From positions 1-43,863 of the forward strand of contig JAFGQH010000059.1 in NCBI GenBank assembly GCA_016935815.1: DNA of 43,863 bases. Direction: 5' to 3'. Shown piece by piece: positions 42,496 to 43,863 of this stretch. Source of the stretch: Bacilli bacterium (lineage in GTDB: Bacteria; Bacillota_I; Bacilli_A; Izemoplasmatales; Hujiaoplasmataceae). How positions within the stretch are numbered: the first letter of the stretch is position 1; the number at the start of each line of letters is the position of its first letter. The notes beneath the pieces were generated by a model. That model saw nothing but the letters and a program-made list of their open reading frames with translations. It did not search any database and had not been told where the DNA came from. The translations under genes and the position numbers were made by a program.

Positions 42496-43416
42496 ATGAT
42501 ATATGTCGATCCAAGATTGATTGGAAGAGAAAATTTCAAAACATTAGAGAGTCGATATTCTGATATCGATTTTATCACAGAAATATCAAACAAAGAACAA
42601 CTGGAAGTTTTAATAACAATGCCTCAAGTTGTCAAAAGCATGAAGGTTCAAGAATATCCTAATTTGAAATGGATCCAGTATTTGATGGCTGGTTACGACG
42701 GGGTTGACTTGAATATGTTCAAACAAAAAGGAATTGTGTTCTCCAACGCACAAGATATTTTTTCGAAATCGATCGCAGAAGATGTTTTCACTAAAATCCT
42801 GTTCTTCAACCGACATGTGAAACAATTTGTTCAAAACATGGAACAAAGTATTTGGGAACCCATTCGAGAAGAGCCGGAATTAACTGGATCCAACGCATTG
42901 ATTCTAGGAGTAGGATCCATCGGAAAAGAAGTAGCGAAACGATTCCAAGCGTTCGAAATGAATGTGACAGGTTATCGCGCAACCAAAAAACCCGCTGAGC
43001 ATTTCGACTCAATCATTACGGAAGATGACGAGTTGAACAAAGCCTTGCAAGTTGCGGACTATGTAGTCATGGCACTCCCGTTGAACGAAAAGACCGATCA
43101 CATGTTCAACAAGGAGAAGTTTACTTTAATGAAATCATCAGCGTTATTTATCAATGTTGGTAGAGGGCCATCCGTGAACCAAGATGATTTGGTCGAGGCA
43201 TTGCGAAATCGTCAAATCAGAGGTGCGGGGCTGGATGTTACTGAACCTGAACCGCTTCCCAAAGACCATCCATTATGGAAATTGGATAATGTTTATCTAA
43301 CTCCTCATAATGCATCATCCAGTCCTTATATGAGAGATCGTCTATTTGAAATGATTTGTATGAACCTAGATTTGTACTTGGCTGGAAAACAGGTGCGGTA
43401 TCAAATCAATAATTGA
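42496..43416 (+). CDS. D-2-hydroxyacid dehydrogenase (NAD-dependent)
   Basis: The 306-residue enzyme interconverts a D-2-hydroxyacid and a 2-ketoacid. The Rossmann motif is LGVGSIG, and the catalytic residues appear as Arg in NVGRGPSV, Glu in DVTEPEPLP and His in TPHNASSS. The N-terminal substrate domain is relatively short and divergent (LKWIQYLMAGYDGVD is the conserved core). GTGGTGA (42481-42487) precedes the ATG at 42496. A GTG start at 42475 would add seven residues but lies upstream of the predicted transcription start. The gene is monocistronic. Substrate specificity is unknown. Confidence 0.9.
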   Translation: MIYVDPRLIGRENFKTLESRYSDIDFITEISNKEQLEVLITMPQVVKSMKVQEYPNLKWIQYLMAGYDGVDLNMFKQKGIVFSNAQDIFSKSIAEDVFTKILFFNRHVKQFVQNMEQSIWEPIREEPELTGSNALILGVGSIGKEVAKRFQAFEMNVTGYRATKKPAEHFDSIITEDDELNKALQVADYVVMALPLNEKTDHMFNKEKFTLMKSSALFINVGRGPSVNQDDLVEALRNRQIRGAGLDVTEPEPLPKDHPLWKLDNVYLTPHNASSSPYMRDRLFEMICMNLDLYLAGKQVRYQINN

Positions 43417-43442
43417 TTTTTCAAATTCATCCATGATATAAT
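43413..43442 (+). promoter_or_regulatory. Promoter of the terminal small membrane-protein gene
   Basis: TTGATT (43413-43418), an 18-bp spacer and TATAAT (43437-43442) with TG at 43434-43435 precede the start at 43473. The -35 overlaps the stop codon of the dehydrogenase gene. Confidence 0.6.
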
Positions 43443-43472
43443 AAATCCAATATCGAATAGAAGAGAGAAAGA

Positions 43473-43762
43473 ATGAATACGAATCGGAAACGGTTATTGA
43501 TTATTAATTCAATATTATTCTTAGTATATATGGCTAGTATCTTAGTGATGGTCAGCTTCGAGTTGGGGAATTTTATCAATTTATTGGCAATTGTTTTTTA
43601 TACTGTATTGCAGGGATTATCATTGTCTCTTTGTTCCATATGATCAGTGTAATCACAGACAAACCAGATCATTTCATATACCATTTGATCATATCGATTA
43701 CATATATCCTACTTCTCTTCATCTCGATCATATGGGTTAGTTGGAAATTAATGATGTTTTGA
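43473..43762 (+). pseudogene. Small membrane protein gene split by a frameshift
   Basis: Translation from the ATG at 43473 (GAGAGAAAG upstream) gives 56 residues: a charged start MNTNRKR, then hydrophobic segments, ending at TGA 43641-43643. A T6 run at 43594-43599 marks the break. With one extra T, the second frame continues from about 43600 to TGA 43760-43762 and adds more membrane sequence, including HMISVITDKPDHFIYHLIIS. The restored protein would be about 96 residues with three hydrophobic segments. It is either a recent pseudogene or an assembly error in a homopolymer. Family unknown. Confidence 0.65.
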
Positions 43763-43811
43763 AAAAAAAGGTGCGAATTGGAAAGTGTTCCATTAAAACG
43801 TACAGAAAAAT

Positions 43812-43852
43812 AAAAAGAGTCATATTAGAAGAAATTCTAGTATGACTTTTTG
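43812..43852 (+). terminator. Intrinsic terminator at the window end
   Basis: AGTCATA (43818-43824) pairs with TATGACT (43840-43846), and AGAA (43827-43830) with TTCT (43835-43838) inside it. T5 follows. Confidence 0.75.
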
Positions 43853-43859
43853 ATATAAT
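43851..43859 (+). promoter_or_regulatory. Extended -10 promoter for a gene beyond the window
   Basis: TGATATAAT begins in the T tract of the terminator, so a new transcription unit starts where the previous one stops. Its gene lies outside the window. Confidence 0.5.
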
Positions 43860-43863
43860 ATAA

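Noticed and set aside
91-43416. UGA read as tryptophan (Mycoplasma code)
   Set aside because: Several genes end in TGA at exactly the expected position (hutH, the Rnf X gene, DUF2975), and tryptophan is encoded by TGG, so the standard code applies.

Overview
The window is about 44 kb of AT-rich bacterial chromosome with standard (code 11) translation. Real genes end in TGA as well as TAA and TAG, and tryptophan is TGG, so UGA is not recoded. Strong GGAGG-type ribosome binding sites, consensus or extended -10 promoters, Mollicute/Firmicute-like protein families and anaerobic fermentation-type genes suggest a low-GC Gram-positive or a free-living Mollicute relative. Placement below that level is inference. 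No 16S rRNA or other phylogenetic marker is present, and no insertion sequence, prophage or CRISPR array was seen.

Layout. 91-5286: a secreted M6-type metalloprotease lipoprotein, an unknown membrane protein, an ABC-2 export pair and peptidase T. 5423-8323: a three-gene cassette of alpha/beta hydrolase, HxxxDG acyltransferase and zinc-ribbon membrane protein. 8359-12693: KtrB potassium channel subunit, guanylate kinase-like protein, SSAT-like acetyltransferase, thioredoxin, and a chorismate mutase/threonine aldolase pair behind a perfect 11-bp inverted repeat. 12785-19040: an Rnf operon in the order C-D-X-G-E-A-B, followed by its own terminator and a lipoprotein with two tandem flavin-binding-like domains. 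Here X is an additional FMN-binding subunit, RnfG has lost canonical residues, and RnfB is only 99 residues with no ferredoxin domain. 19149-22563: an orphan membrane protein, tRNA-Lys(CTT), and a four-gene operon with a perfect consensus promoter that contains a DUF2975/Xre-HTH pair. 22816-29876: a complete histidine-degradation operon (hutH, hutU, ftcD, hutI, fchA) ending in a small transaldolase-like gene. 30017-37349: a signalling operon of an HD-GYP response regulator cut by an in-frame stop, a 1696-residue hybrid histidine kinase and a PAS-only protein. 37469-40295: a TetR regulator with a MacB-like ABC exporter. 40396-42406: an alpha-oxoamine synthase with serine-palmitoyltransferase-type motifs, overlapped by a short-chain reductase, which together could make a sphingoid-base-like lipid. 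42496-43416: a D-2-hydroxyacid dehydrogenase. 43473-43762: a small membrane-protein gene broken by a frameshift in a T run.

How it fits together. Histidine is degraded to glutamate, with the formimino group moved to tetrahydrofolate and cyclised by FchA, giving one-carbon units. Rnf would couple reduced ferredoxin and NAD to an ion gradient. The extra flavoproteins suggest that electrons may also leave to the outer face of the membrane. Lipid or envelope chemistry is suggested twice, by the hydrolase/acyltransferase cassette and by the SPT-like/SDR pair. The strongest leads for new biology are the remodelled Rnf module with its flavin-type lipoprotein, the SPT-like/SDR pair, and the hydrolase/acyltransferase/zinc-ribbon cassette.
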